DNA of 5,628 nucleotides from Psychroflexus sp. (GCA_003565575.1 PXBV01000319.1:1-5628), one strand, 5' to 3'; shown: positions 1 to 5,628, numbered from the stretch's first letter. Translations and numbers: made by a program. The notes: generated by a model not told the origin, from the sequence alone.

Positions 1-1134
1 AATTACACATCTGAAAGTTTCTCCTATTTTCTGTTGATTCAGTTCCCAGGAAATCTGAGATTGAATCTCCATAATTTCGTTGGCACGTTGCATTTTAACC
101 TCTTCAGGAACTTCATCTTCAAGATTGTAGGCATGGGTGTTTTCTTCGTGAGAATAGGTAAAACAACCTAATCGTTCAAAGCGCATTTCTGAAACCCAAT
201 CTTTCAATTCCTGAAAATCTTCTTCCGTTTCGCCAGGATAACCCACAATTAAGGTAGTTCTTATCGCCATATTTGGCACTTGCTTTCTAAATTTATGAAG
301 TAAATCTGTCGTTTTCTTATGAGTAGTTCCTCTTCGCATAGATTTCAAAATATGATCAGAAATATGCTGAAGCGGAATATCGATATAATTACAGACTTTT
401 GGCTCTTCTCTAATTACATCTAGCACATCAGTAGGAAAACCTGTTGGAAAGGCGTAATGCAAACGAATCCATTCGATGCCTTCCACTTTCACGAGTTCTT
501 TAAGTAATTCAGCAAGATTTCGCTTTTTATATAAATCTAAGCCATAGTATGTTAAATCCTGAGCGATCAAAATCAATTCTTTCACGCCTTGCTTAGCCAA
601 ATTTTTAGCTTCAATAACTAGCTGTTCTATAGGCGTGGATTTGTGGCCGCCACGCATTAATGGGATGGCACAAAACGAGCAAGGTCTGTCACAACCTTCA
701 GCAATTTTTAAGAAAGCATAGTTTTTTGGCGTGGTCGTTAAACGCTCACCTATCAATTCGTGCTTGTAGTCCGCTCCCAAAGCTTTTAGTAAAGCAGGAA
801 GCTCAGTCGTTCCAAAATACTGATCTACGTTTGGAATTTCTTTTTGTAAATCTGGCTTGTAGCGCTCAGATAAGCAGCCTGTCACAAACACTTTTTCTAC
901 TTCGCCATTTTCTTTTCTTTGAACGTAGTCTAAAATCGTATTGACGGATTCTTCCTTAGCATTATCGATAAAACCGCAGGTGTTGATCACCACAACATCG
1001 CCTTCAGTTTCGTGAGCTACATCTTTGCCACTGGCTTTGAGTTGACCCATCAGTACTTCAGAATCGTAGATATTCTTGCTACAACCTAAAGTAACAACGT
1101 TGATTTTATTTTTCTTTATGGACTTTGTTCTCAT
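1..1134 (-). CDS. rimO: Ribosomal protein uS12 methylthiotransferase RimO, 3' end cut by the window edge
   Basis: Radical-SAM enzyme that adds a methylthio group to a conserved aspartate of ribosomal protein uS12, using two 4Fe-4S clusters and S-adenosylmethionine in the cytoplasm. The frame is open from an ATG at 1134 to base 1, giving 378 residues. The N-terminal UPF0004 domain (about 11-130) carries the three cluster cysteines C18 (in VTLGCSKN), C53 (NTCGF) and C87 (TGCL). The radical-SAM CxxxCxxC motif is C148, C152 and C155, within GCDRPCSFCAIPLMRG. The IPLMRG ending fits RimO rather than the tRNA enzyme MiaB, which usually has VPYxRG. The family is about 430-440 residues long, so only the C-terminal TRAM domain is missing, and that is a window effect. 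An in-frame TAA nine bases before the ATG fixes the start. A 99-base gap and its own -7 box separate it from the upstream gene. Confidence 0.96.
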   Translation of the reverse strand, partial: MRTKSIKKNKINVVTLGCSKNIYDSEVLMGQLKASGKDVAHETEGDVVVINTCGFIDNAKEESVNTILDYVQRKENGEVEKVFVTGCLSERYKPDLQKEIPNVDQYFGTTELPALLKALGADYKHELIGERLTTTPKNYAFLKIAEGCDRPCSFCAIPLMRGGHKSTPIEQLVIEAKNLAKQGVKELILIAQDLTYYGLDLYKKRNLAELLKELVKVEGIEWIRLHYAFPTGFPTDVLDVIREEPKVCNYIDIPLQHISDHILKSMRRGTTHKKTTDLLHKFRKQVPNMAIRTTLIVGYPGETEEDFQELKDWVSEMRFERLGCFTYSHEENTHAYNLEDEVPEEVKMQRANEIMEIQSQISWELNQQKIGETFRCVI

Positions 1135-1155
1135 GAATTTTTAAAAATTGAATTA

Positions 1156-1163
1156 CAAAGATA
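1156..1163 (-). promoter_or_regulatory. Probable rimO promoter, -7 element
   Basis: The minus strand reads TATCTTTG here, a full match to the Bacteroidota housekeeping -7 consensus TAnnTTTG. It lies 21 bases before the rimO ATG, which implies a very short leader of roughly 15 bases. At the expected distance upstream (about 1183-1186) the minus strand reads CCTC, so I see no good -33 TTTG box. The call rests on the -7 match and its position in an intergenic gap. Confidence 0.55.
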
Positions 1164-1233
1164 CAATCTCTAAATTTGATAAGAGGAGAAGATGACCTAA
1201 AGCTCAATTTAAAGGCTAAATAAGCATTTAAGC

Positions 1234-1539
1234 TTAAGAAACAAAATTATGAATCCAGACCGTTAAATCTTGCTCATAATACCTCATGGCAGATATAGCA
1301 ACAATACTGCCAAGGGCATACACCCAATTGGTAGAATTGGTTTTCAGGAAATAATAACCCAACAAACCTAATAAAACAATGGGCAAAGCTACCAACAGAT
1401 TGGCTGCCACCCAACCACCTTGAAAAATTGCTGAAATTTTCAGAAGAAGAAAAAAACCAGAATAGATCACAATGATTTTTGTGATAATCAATTTATTTTT
1501 ATCAGATGAGAAGGGTTTGGGTCTTTCTTGTTCAGTCAT
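1234..1539 (-). CDS. Small three-helix membrane protein of unknown function
   Basis: A 101-residue protein that I do not recognise. It has a short charged, hydrophilic N-terminus (residues 1-16, rich in E, K, R and D). Three hydrophobic stretches follow at about 17-39, 43-65 and 72-88, then a short polar tail. The third stretch is the least hydrophobic. There is no obvious signal peptide, no cysteine, and no catalytic motif. The ATG at 1539 lies 3 bases after the ftsY stop (TAA TAC ATG on the minus strand), so it is almost certainly co-transcribed and perhaps translationally coupled with ftsY. No function can be given from sequence; an inner-membrane location is inferred from the hydrophobic segments. 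The tight link to the SRP receptor gene is suggestive only. Confidence 0.85.
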   Translation of the reverse strand: MTEQERPKPFSSDKNKLIITKIIVIYSGFFLLLKISAIFQGGWVAANLLVALPIVLLGLLGYYFLKTNSTNWVYALGSIVAISAMRYYEQDLTVWIHNFVS

Positions 1540-1542
1540 GTA

Positions 1543-2502
1543 TTATTTATTTGAAAAGAATGAATCTACAAACTCATACTTATTAAAAATTTGAAGGTCA
1601 TTTACACCTTCTCCAACACCAATATATTTCACAGGAATTTTGAATTGATCACTTATGCCAATAACAACACCACCTTTGGCTGTCCCATCCAATTTAGTAA
1701 TCGCCAGAGCTGTCACTTCTGTCGCTGCCGTAAATTGTTTAGCATGTTCAAAAGCATTTTGACCCGTAGAACCATCCAAGACTAAAAGTACCTCATCAGG
1801 AACATTAGGGATAACTTTTTGCATAACGCGCTTGATCTTGGTTAGCTCATTCATCAAATTCACTTTATTATGAAGTCGACCTGCAGTGTCTAAAATCACC
1901 ACATCAGCATCTTGTTTGATGGCGCTTTGCACAGTATCAAAAGCGACAGATGCAGGGTCACTGCCCATTTTTTGTTTTACTATAGAAACTCCAACTCTAT
2001 CTGCCCAAATCTGCAATTGATCTACTGCAGCAGCTCTAAACGTGTCTCCAGCGCCAAGTACTACTTTTTTACCTTTTAGTTTATATTGATTGGCAAGTTT
2101 CCCGATAGTTGTAGTTTTGCCAACCCCATTTACACCCACCACCATAATCACATAAGGCTTTTTACCTTCAGGGAGTTCTAAACTTTCAAGCTCACCGTGT
2201 TCAGACTCACTTAACAAGCCGGCGATTTCCTCTTTTAAGATGAGGTTGAGCTCATCTGTACCTAGATACTTATCCCTAGCGACTCGTTCTTCAATTCGGT
2301 CAATAATTTTAATAGTTGTGGCCACTCCAACATCACTTGAGACCAACACTTCTTCAAGGTCATCTAAAACACTTTCGTCTACCTTAGACTTACCAGCAAC
2401 TGCTCTACTTAATTTACCAAAGAAGTCTGTTTTGGTTTTTTCAAGGCCTTCATCCAGCTTTTCTTTTTTCTCTTTAGAAAATATTTTTTTAAAAAAACTC
2501 AT
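1543..2502 (-). CDS. ftsY: Signal recognition particle receptor FtsY
   Basis: SRP-family GTPase that docks the SRP-ribosome-nascent chain complex at the membrane and hands it to the Sec translocon for co-translational membrane insertion. Of 319 residues, 1-30 form a short lysine-rich amphipathic start (MSFFKKIFSKEKKEK) in place of the long acidic A domain of E. coli FtsY. The helical N domain spans about 30-110. The GTPase G domain has GVNGVGKTTT (P-loop, 123-132), DTFRAAAVDQL (153-163, the SRP-GTPase insertion region), DTAGR (205-209) and TKLDGTAKGG (269-278). It ends with the conserved GVGEGVNDLQIF segment. All GTP-binding residues are present, and the length is normal for an A-domain-poor FtsY. 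It has its own -7 box upstream and is followed after 3 bases by a small membrane protein gene. Confidence 0.97.
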   Translation of the reverse strand: MSFFKKIFSKEKKEKLDEGLEKTKTDFFGKLSRAVAGKSKVDESVLDDLEEVLVSSDVGVATTIKIIDRIEERVARDKYLGTDELNLILKEEIAGLLSESEHGELESLELPEGKKPYVIMVVGVNGVGKTTTIGKLANQYKLKGKKVVLGAGDTFRAAAVDQLQIWADRVGVSIVKQKMGSDPASVAFDTVQSAIKQDADVVILDTAGRLHNKVNLMNELTKIKRVMQKVIPNVPDEVLLVLDGSTGQNAFEHAKQFTAATEVTALAITKLDGTAKGGVVIGISDQFKIPVKYIGVGEGVNDLQIFNKYEFVDSFFSNK

Positions 2503-2547
2503 ATTAAAATATGTATCAAAACTTGGGTTAAATCATAAGAAACTTCA

Positions 2548-2555
2548 CAAAGATA
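2548..2555 (-). promoter_or_regulatory. Probable ftsY promoter, -7 element
   Basis: The minus strand reads TATCTTTG, matching the Bacteroidota -7 consensus TAnnTTTG and identical to the box before rimO. It lies 46 bases upstream of the ftsY ATG. The position expected for the -33 element (about 2575-2578) falls inside the hairpin of the upstream terminator and is not a TTTG. The promoter therefore seems to rely on the -7 box. Start of transcription would be near 2541. Confidence 0.6.
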
Positions 2556-2558
2556 GGC

Positions 2559-2596
2559 AAAAACACAAAAAGCCATCGCAAAAATTGCGATGGCTT
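2559..2596 (-). terminator. Intrinsic terminator of the rpmB-rpmG-bL38 transcript
   Basis: A perfect 12-bp inverted repeat lies at 2570-2581 and 2585-2596 (arm AAGCCATCGCAA) with a 3-base loop. On the minus strand it is followed by a T-rich run (TTTGTGTTTTT, 2569-2559). It begins 24 bases after the bL38 stop codon. There is no T run on the other side, so it works in the minus-strand direction only. Confidence 0.92.
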
Positions 2597-2620
2597 AGTA
2601 GTTATAAAAAATGTCCTTTA

Positions 2621-2773
2621 TTAATTACTTTTTAAAAAGTCGTTCACGTCTTCTGGAGACATAATCTTCTCAACAAACGTATAAGCACCAGACTTAGGTG
2701 ATTTTACCATCTTGATAGCTTTTGTAAGTCTTTTTGTTCCTGTTTGTATTGTACCAACCGATTTCTTAGCCAT
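2621..2773 (-). CDS. DUF4295 small basic protein, ribosomal protein bL38
   Basis: A 50-residue, lysine-rich protein starting MAKKSVGTIQTGTKRLTKAI and ending in a DVNDFLKSN tail. Length, sequence and position directly after rpmG match the DUF4295 family. That family is restricted to Bacteroidota, and to my recollection corresponds to bL38, the extra large-subunit protein seen in the Flavobacterium johnsoniae ribosome structure. It is expected in the 50S subunit; no catalytic motif is visible. The ATG at 2773 lies 3 bases after the rpmG stop, so the two are probably translationally coupled. A strong terminator follows 24 bases downstream, so this is the last gene of the ribosomal operon. The DUF4295 assignment is near certain; the bL38 name is from memory. 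Confidence 0.9.
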   Translation of the reverse strand: MAKKSVGTIQTGTKRLTKAIKMVKSPKSGAYTFVEKIMSPEDVNDFLKSN

Positions 2774-2779
2774 AACTTA
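2766..2779 (-). repeat. 14-base start-site repeat, copy at the bL38 gene
   Basis: The minus strand reads TAAGTTATGGCTAA, identical to 2965-2952 at the rpmG start. Here the first TAA is the rpmG stop codon and the ATG begins bL38. The shared sequence covers the six bases before each ATG and the codons for Met-Ala-Lys. Confidence 0.8.
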
Positions 2780-2959
2780 TTTTATTTCTTTGTGAACAGT
2801 CATTTTTTTCATGATAGGGTTAAATTTTTTCAATTCCAACCTATCTGGAGTATTTCTCTTGTTCTTTGTAGTAACGTATCTTGATGTGCCTGGAAGACCA
2901 GAGTTTTTGTGCTCTGTACATTCCATTATTACTTGAACTCTATTGCCTTTTTTAGCCAT
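2777..2959 (-). CDS. rpmG: 50S ribosomal protein bL33
   Basis: Small protein of the large ribosomal subunit, near the E site. It has 60 residues, normal for bL33, with the typical core VIMECTEHKNSG...RYVTTKNKRNTPDRLELKKFNP. Only one cysteine (C14) is present, so the paired CxxC zinc-binding knuckles of the C+ form are absent: this is a zinc-independent (C-) bL33. It starts 21 bases after rpmB. Its start region shares a 14-base identity with that of the next gene. No Shine-Dalgarno sequence is seen, as usual in this phylum. Confidence 0.97.
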   Translation of the reverse strand: MAKKGNRVQVIMECTEHKNSGLPGTSRYVTTKNKRNTPDRLELKKFNPIMKKMTVHKEIK

Positions 2960-2965
2960 AACTTA
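2952..2965 (-). repeat. 14-base start-site repeat, copy at rpmG
   Basis: Same TAAGTTATGGCTAA string as at the bL38 start. In this copy the TAA is not a stop codon of the upstream gene, since rpmB ends 21 bases before the rpmG ATG. Confidence 0.8.
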
Positions 2966-2980
2966 ATGCTTTATAATGTC

Positions 2981-3220
2981 TTACTTTGTCAAGAATCCTT
3001 TTGCACGAGCCTCTTTAAGGACTGCATGAATTCCTTTTTTATTAATTGTTTTTAAGGCAGAAGTAGAAACCTTTAAGGTAATCCACTTATCCTCTTCAGG
3101 AATGTAAAATCTCTTTTTTACCAAGTTGACGCTAAATTTGCGTCTAGTTCTATTTAAGGCGTGGGAAACATTGTTTCCAGACATTGCTCTTTTTCCAGTA
3201 AGCTCACAAACTCTTGACAT
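2981..3220 (-). CDS. rpmB: 50S ribosomal protein bL28
   Basis: Large-subunit ribosomal protein of 79 residues, a normal length for bL28. It shows the family start MSRVCELTGKRAMSGNNVSHA, the RTRRKFSVNL segment (25-34) and the C-terminal KARAKGFLTK-like ending (EARAKGFLTK). There is a single cysteine (C5), so it lacks the CxxC pairs of the zinc-binding form, as does the neighbouring bL33. It is the first gene of the rpmB-rpmG-bL38 operon, with a probable promoter at 3256-3286 and a short leader. Confidence 0.97.
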   Translation of the reverse strand: MSRVCELTGKRAMSGNNVSHALNRTRRKFSVNLVKKRFYIPEEDKWITLKVSTSALKTINKKGIHAVLKEARAKGFLTK

Positions 3221-3255
3221 TATCTATACTTTTAGGTGTTATTAAAAACAGGATG

Positions 3256-3286
3256 CAAATTAACAACTTTTTTCTGAAATAGAAAA
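3256..3286 (-). promoter_or_regulatory. Probable promoter of the rpmB-rpmG-bL38 operon
   Basis: On the minus strand, TTAATTTG at 3263-3256 matches the Bacteroidota -7 consensus TAnnTTTG in all but one defined base. A TTTT at 3286-3283 stands 19 bases upstream, where the -33 TTTG box is expected. It lies between the cinA stop and the rpmB start, 36 bases before the ATG, giving a leader of roughly 28 bases. Confidence 0.5.
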
Positions 3287-3304
3287 AAATAATTTAGGTG
3301 TTTT

Positions 3305-4552
3305 TTAATTTTTTAAAATCGCTTCATAAATCAGTTCAAAGGCTTTGTTTACTGCCTTTTGAGTTACTCTCTCACGGTGGTTGCCAAATTGATATTGGTT
3401 GACGTATGTGTCCTCAGGTGTGGCTATAGCGATAAATACCGTTCCAATTTCGGCATCACTATCGCCTTTGGTCGGGCCTGCATTTCCTGTGGTGGCAATA
3501 GCATAATCCGCTTTAAACATAGCTTTAGCTTGTACTGCCATAGCTTCTGTTATTTCTGAACTTACCACAGAATATTTTTCAATGAATTCATTAGGAATCC
3601 GCAACACATCGTTTTTAGCAGAAGTAGCATAACTTACTACTGAACCTTTGAAGTAGGCCGAAGCACCTGGAATTTCAGCAAATTTTGCTGAAAGCCTTCC
3701 TCCAGTACAGCTCTCAGCGGTGACTAGGGTTTTACCTTTAGCTTTAAACGCTTCAGCGATACGCTCTTCCAGCGTTTGTTCGTCTTCATAACCTTTGATG
3801 ATGCCTCCTATAATTCGCTTTAAGCTTTCTATGGCGTCGTGAAGCGCATCTTTCAAGACTTGCTCGTTTTCTCCACGAGCGCTTAACCTCAACCTTACTC
3901 TGCCTAAACTTGGTAAATAAGCCAACTTGATGAAGCTGGGTAAATGATTTTCCCAATCTTCAATTCTATCGGCTATGGCGCTTTCTCCCAATCCATACGT
4001 CAGTACTGTTTTATGAATGATGTATGGTGTCTTAAAGCGATCTTGAAGCCGAGGCAGAGCCTCCTCTGTAAGAATAGATTTCATCTCGTAAGGTACGCCA
4101 GGCATAGAAATGTAAACCACTCCATTTTTTTCAAACCACATTCCCGGAGCTGTACCATGTTTATTTTCTAAAACAATGGCTTGAGAAGGCACCCATGCTT
4201 GAGAACGGTTGGCTTCTAAAATAGGTGTATTGACGTATTTTGCGAAAATATCTTCAACGTGATTTAATACCTTTTGATCGAGTACCAATTCATCATTAAA
4301 ATACTCACAAAACGTATGTTTGGTAATATCGTCTTTTGTTGGCCCTAAGCCACCAGTAACAATTATTATGTTAGAACGCCTGGAGGCTTCCTCAAAGGCG
4401 TTAAGAATATGAGCCTTTTCATCTTCAATGGACGTGATTTGGTACACATCTACACCAATCGAGTTGAGCTGCTTGGCAATGTAGGCTGAGTTGGTATCTA
4501 TAATCTGACCTATAAGAATCTCATCACCAATAGTTATAATTTCTGCTTGCAT
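3305..4552 (-). CDS. cinA: CinA family protein (MoaB/Mog-like domain plus nicotinamide-nucleotide amidase domain)
   Basis: Two-domain CinA, 415 residues, the usual full length. The N-terminal molybdopterin-binding-like domain (about 1-170) has GDEILIGQIIDTNS (9-22) and TGGLGPTKDD (65-74). In characterised homologues this domain has ADP-ribose pyrophosphatase-type activity. The C-terminal PncC domain (about 258-415) deamidates nicotinamide mononucleotide in pyridine-nucleotide salvage. It carries the catalytic-serine motif TAESCTGG (278-285, S281) and GSVVSYA. The second PncC motif reads TGNAGPTKGDSDAEIG (355-370), where many bacteria have TGIAGPGGG. CinA was first named as competence-induced in Gram-positives; a DNA-uptake role here is not implied. 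The ATG lies 3 bases after the stop of the FAH-family gene, so the two form an operon. It ends 84 bases before rpmB, with no convincing terminator between. Confidence 0.96.
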   Translation of the reverse strand: MQAEIITIGDEILIGQIIDTNSAYIAKQLNSIGVDVYQITSIEDEKAHILNAFEEASRRSNIIIVTGGLGPTKDDITKHTFCEYFNDELVLDQKVLNHVEDIFAKYVNTPILEANRSQAWVPSQAIVLENKHGTAPGMWFEKNGVVYISMPGVPYEMKSILTEEALPRLQDRFKTPYIIHKTVLTYGLGESAIADRIEDWENHLPSFIKLAYLPSLGRVRLRLSARGENEQVLKDALHDAIESLKRIIGGIIKGYEDEQTLEERIAEAFKAKGKTLVTAESCTGGRLSAKFAEIPGASAYFKGSVVSYATSAKNDVLRIPNEFIEKYSVVSSEITEAMAVQAKAMFKADYAIATTGNAGPTKGDSDAEIGTVFIAIATPEDTYVNQYQFGNHRERVTQKAVNKAFELIYEAILKN

Positions 4553-4555
4553 AAT

Positions 4556-5170
4556 TTATTTCACCTGAATTGAAAAACAAGACGACTCTTCTATAAACCC
4601 CTCCAAAACATCTCCTTCTGCTACTCGCCCTACCCCATGAGGTGTTCCTGTAAAAATAATGTCACCTATCTTTAAGGTGAAATATTGCGATACATAAGCT
4701 ACGAGCTCATCTATTTTCCAAAGCATTTCTGAAGTAGAGCCTGCCTGAACTATTTCTGAATTTTTTTCTAGTCTGAAAGGAATTTCATTGACGTTTTTAA
4801 ATTCCGATTTTGGAAACCAATGTTCACCAATCACGGCAGCCCCGTCAAAGCCTTTTGCTTTTTCCCAAGGTAAGCCTTTATCTTTCAAATAGTTTTGAAC
4901 ATCTCTAGCTGTAAAATCGATTCCTAAACCAATCTCATCATAATACTTATGTGCAAATTTAGGCTGAATGTGCTTCCCGACTTTGTTGATTTTTACCAAA
5001 ACCTCCACTTCGTAATGCACGTCTTCAGAAAATGATGGCATGATAAACGGATTGTTTTTCAGTAAAACTGAAGAATCTGGTTTGAGAAAAACGACAGCAT
5101 GTTCTGGTTTTTCGCTGTGCAATTCAGATATATGCTTGGCGTAATTTCTACCGATGCAGATTAATTTCAT
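4556..5170 (-). CDS. Fumarylacetoacetate hydrolase family protein (FAHD1-like)
   Basis: Compact 204-residue FAH-fold enzyme. The order of motifs matches the FAHD1/YcgM group of acylpyruvate hydrolases and oxaloacetate decarboxylases. It opens with IGRNYAKHISEL (6-17), which has the lid His13 and Glu16, then FLKPDS (28-33). The metal ligands are E54 and E56 (VHYEVEV) and D85 (GIDFTARD). WEKAKGFDGAAVIG follows (102-115), then the closing FTGTPHGVG (173-181). A divalent metal (Mg or Mn) is expected in the active site and a dimer in the cytoplasm. All ligands are present, so it should be active, but the true substrate cannot be read from sequence; removal of enol-oxaloacetate or cleavage of acylpyruvates is most likely. 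It is the first gene of a two-gene unit with cinA. No neighbouring tyrosine-degradation genes are seen, so it is unlikely to be the FAH of that pathway. Confidence 0.93.
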   Translation of the reverse strand: MKLICIGRNYAKHISELHSEKPEHAVVFLKPDSSVLLKNNPFIMPSFSEDVHYEVEVLVKINKVGKHIQPKFAHKYYDEIGLGIDFTARDVQNYLKDKGLPWEKAKGFDGAAVIGEHWFPKSEFKNVNEIPFRLEKNSEIVQAGSTSEMLWKIDELVAYVSQYFTLKIGDIIFTGTPHGVGRVAEGDVLEGFIEESSCFSIQVK

Positions 5171-5254
5171 AGGATTATTTATACGAATTGATTTTTTGTA
5201 AAATTACGATAGAAGGTTATAATACTTATTTTAGGTATGTTAAAATAATTAGAC

Positions 5255-5279
5255 TAAAAAAAGCCTTCTGACAGGTTTT
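5255..5279 (-). terminator. Weak candidate intrinsic terminator after the right-edge gene
   Basis: On the minus strand the sequence AAAACCTGTCAGAAGGCTTTTTTT can pair CCT with AGG, and AAAA with TTTT across a single bulged C, and runs into seven Ts. It lies 24 bases after the stop of the gene ending at 5304. Position and T run are good but the stem is weak. Confidence 0.5.
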
Positions 5280-5303
5280 AAGCATAAATAATTTTCTAAT
5301 CGC

Positions 5304-5627
5304 TTAATCATTAGAATAATAAGTAGGCGCAGGAAGCGGTGCACTCATAAGGTCGTAATTTGGAGTAATTCTCCTCAGTGCATCTTCTGAGGTGTATTTA
5401 AAAACTTCATAATCAAATTGATCATAATTTTTGAAAGCGTCTTTAGATATATGAAAAAAACCCTCTTTAATTACACGGTAGTTCATATTCATTTTCAAAT
5501 TCGAAAAATCTGGATCAAATTTTCTCGATAGAAGGTTTGATGTATTTGATGTATTTATTGATAAGGATGAAAGAGTAGGTAAATTGATATTAACTATCGA
5601 ATCTAACTTTCTTGTGTTTTGAGCAAA
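5304..5627 (-). CDS. Unrecognised, probably exported protein, 5' end cut by the window edge
   Basis: The frame stays open to the right edge, giving at least 107 residues. A shorter reading that begins at a TTG at 5498 is an artefact, because the frame has no stop upstream of it. The first visible residues are FAQNTRKLDS. A hydrophobic-A-Q junction like this is typical of a signal-peptidase cleavage site in Bacteroidota, so the missing part is probably only a signal peptide. What follows is polar and rich in Ser, Asn and Thr (about 10-31, including TSNTSN). Then comes a more mixed region with many Tyr, Phe, Asp and Lys, and a proline-rich end (SAPLPAPTYYSND). There are no cysteines and no membrane segment in the visible part. 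I cannot assign a family or function; periplasmic or cell-surface location is inference. Confidence 0.7.
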   Translation of the reverse strand, partial: FAQNTRKLDSIVNINLPTLSSLSINTSNTSNLLSRKFDPDFSNLKMNMNYRVIKEGFFHISKDAFKNYDQFDYEVFKYTSEDALRRITPNYDLMSAPLPAPTYYSND

Positions 5628-5628
5628 A

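Noticed and set aside
660..944. Plus-strand 94-codon open frame
   Set aside because: It lies entirely inside rimO on the opposite strand, where the radical-SAM motifs are clear, and its translation has no recognisable features.
1221..1237. Small inverted repeat (TAAGC/GCTTA, plus a 10-bp palindrome TTAAGCTTAA) at the end of the small membrane protein gene
   Set aside because: The stem is only 5 bp, A/T-rich, overlaps the stop codon and has no real T run, so it is not a convincing terminator.
1591..1785. Plus-strand 64-codon open frame
   Set aside because: Antisense to the conserved G domain of ftsY.
2240..2635. Plus-strand 131-codon open frame across the ftsY start and the terminator
   Set aside because: It is antisense to the ftsY N domain, its promoter, the terminator hairpin and the end of the bL38 gene; composition is serine/lysine-rich as expected for a shadow frame.
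3359..4171. Two plus-strand open frames (3359-3559 and 3944-4171)
   Set aside because: Both are antisense to well-conserved parts of cinA and have no start signal or family likeness.
5199..5206. TAATTTTA on the minus strand as a -7 box for the FAH-family gene
   Set aside because: It misses the final G of TAnnTTTG and has no -33 match 19 bases upstream (minus strand reads ATAA). A promoter must exist in 5171-5254 but I cannot place it.
5304..5498. A 64-residue protein starting at TTG 5498
   Set aside because: The frame continues open upstream to the window edge with protein-like sequence, so the TTG is an internal leucine codon.

Overview
The window is a core chromosomal segment of a member of the Bacteroidota, most likely a marine or environmental Flavobacteriia. 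The clues are the AT-rich sequence, the absence of Shine-Dalgarno motifs before the starts, TAnnTTTG-type -7 promoter boxes, and the cluster rpmB - rpmG - DUF4295 (the Bacteroidota ribosomal protein bL38) followed by ftsY. Every gene I can support lies on the minus strand, so transcription runs from high to low coordinates.

In order of transcription: (1) 5304-5627, the C-terminal part of an unrecognised, probably exported protein that runs off the right edge and ends before a weak hairpin terminator near 5255-5279. (2) 4556-5170, a fumarylacetoacetate hydrolase (FAHD1-type) family enzyme, followed after 3 nt by cinA (3305-4552). (3) A probable promoter at 3256-3286 drives rpmB (bL28), rpmG (bL33) and the 50-residue DUF4295/bL38 gene (2621-2773), closed by a strong intrinsic terminator at 2559-2596. 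(4) Next to that terminator is a TATCTTTG box for ftsY (1543-2502), which is followed after 3 nt by a small three-helix membrane protein of unknown function (1234-1539). (5) Another TATCTTTG box precedes rimO (1-1134), whose C-terminal TRAM domain is cut by the left edge.

The theme is translation and protein targeting: three large-subunit ribosomal proteins, the SRP receptor FtsY, and RimO, which modifies ribosomal protein uS12. CinA and the FAH-family enzyme are metabolite-repair or housekeeping functions. No stretch longer than 300 bases lacks a gene; the longest gap is 133 bases (5171-5303). I see no mobile element, CRISPR array, tRNA or rRNA, and no sign of a novel multi-gene system. The points most worth a second look are the small bL38 gene, the orphan membrane protein tied to ftsY, and the unrecognised exported protein at the right edge.
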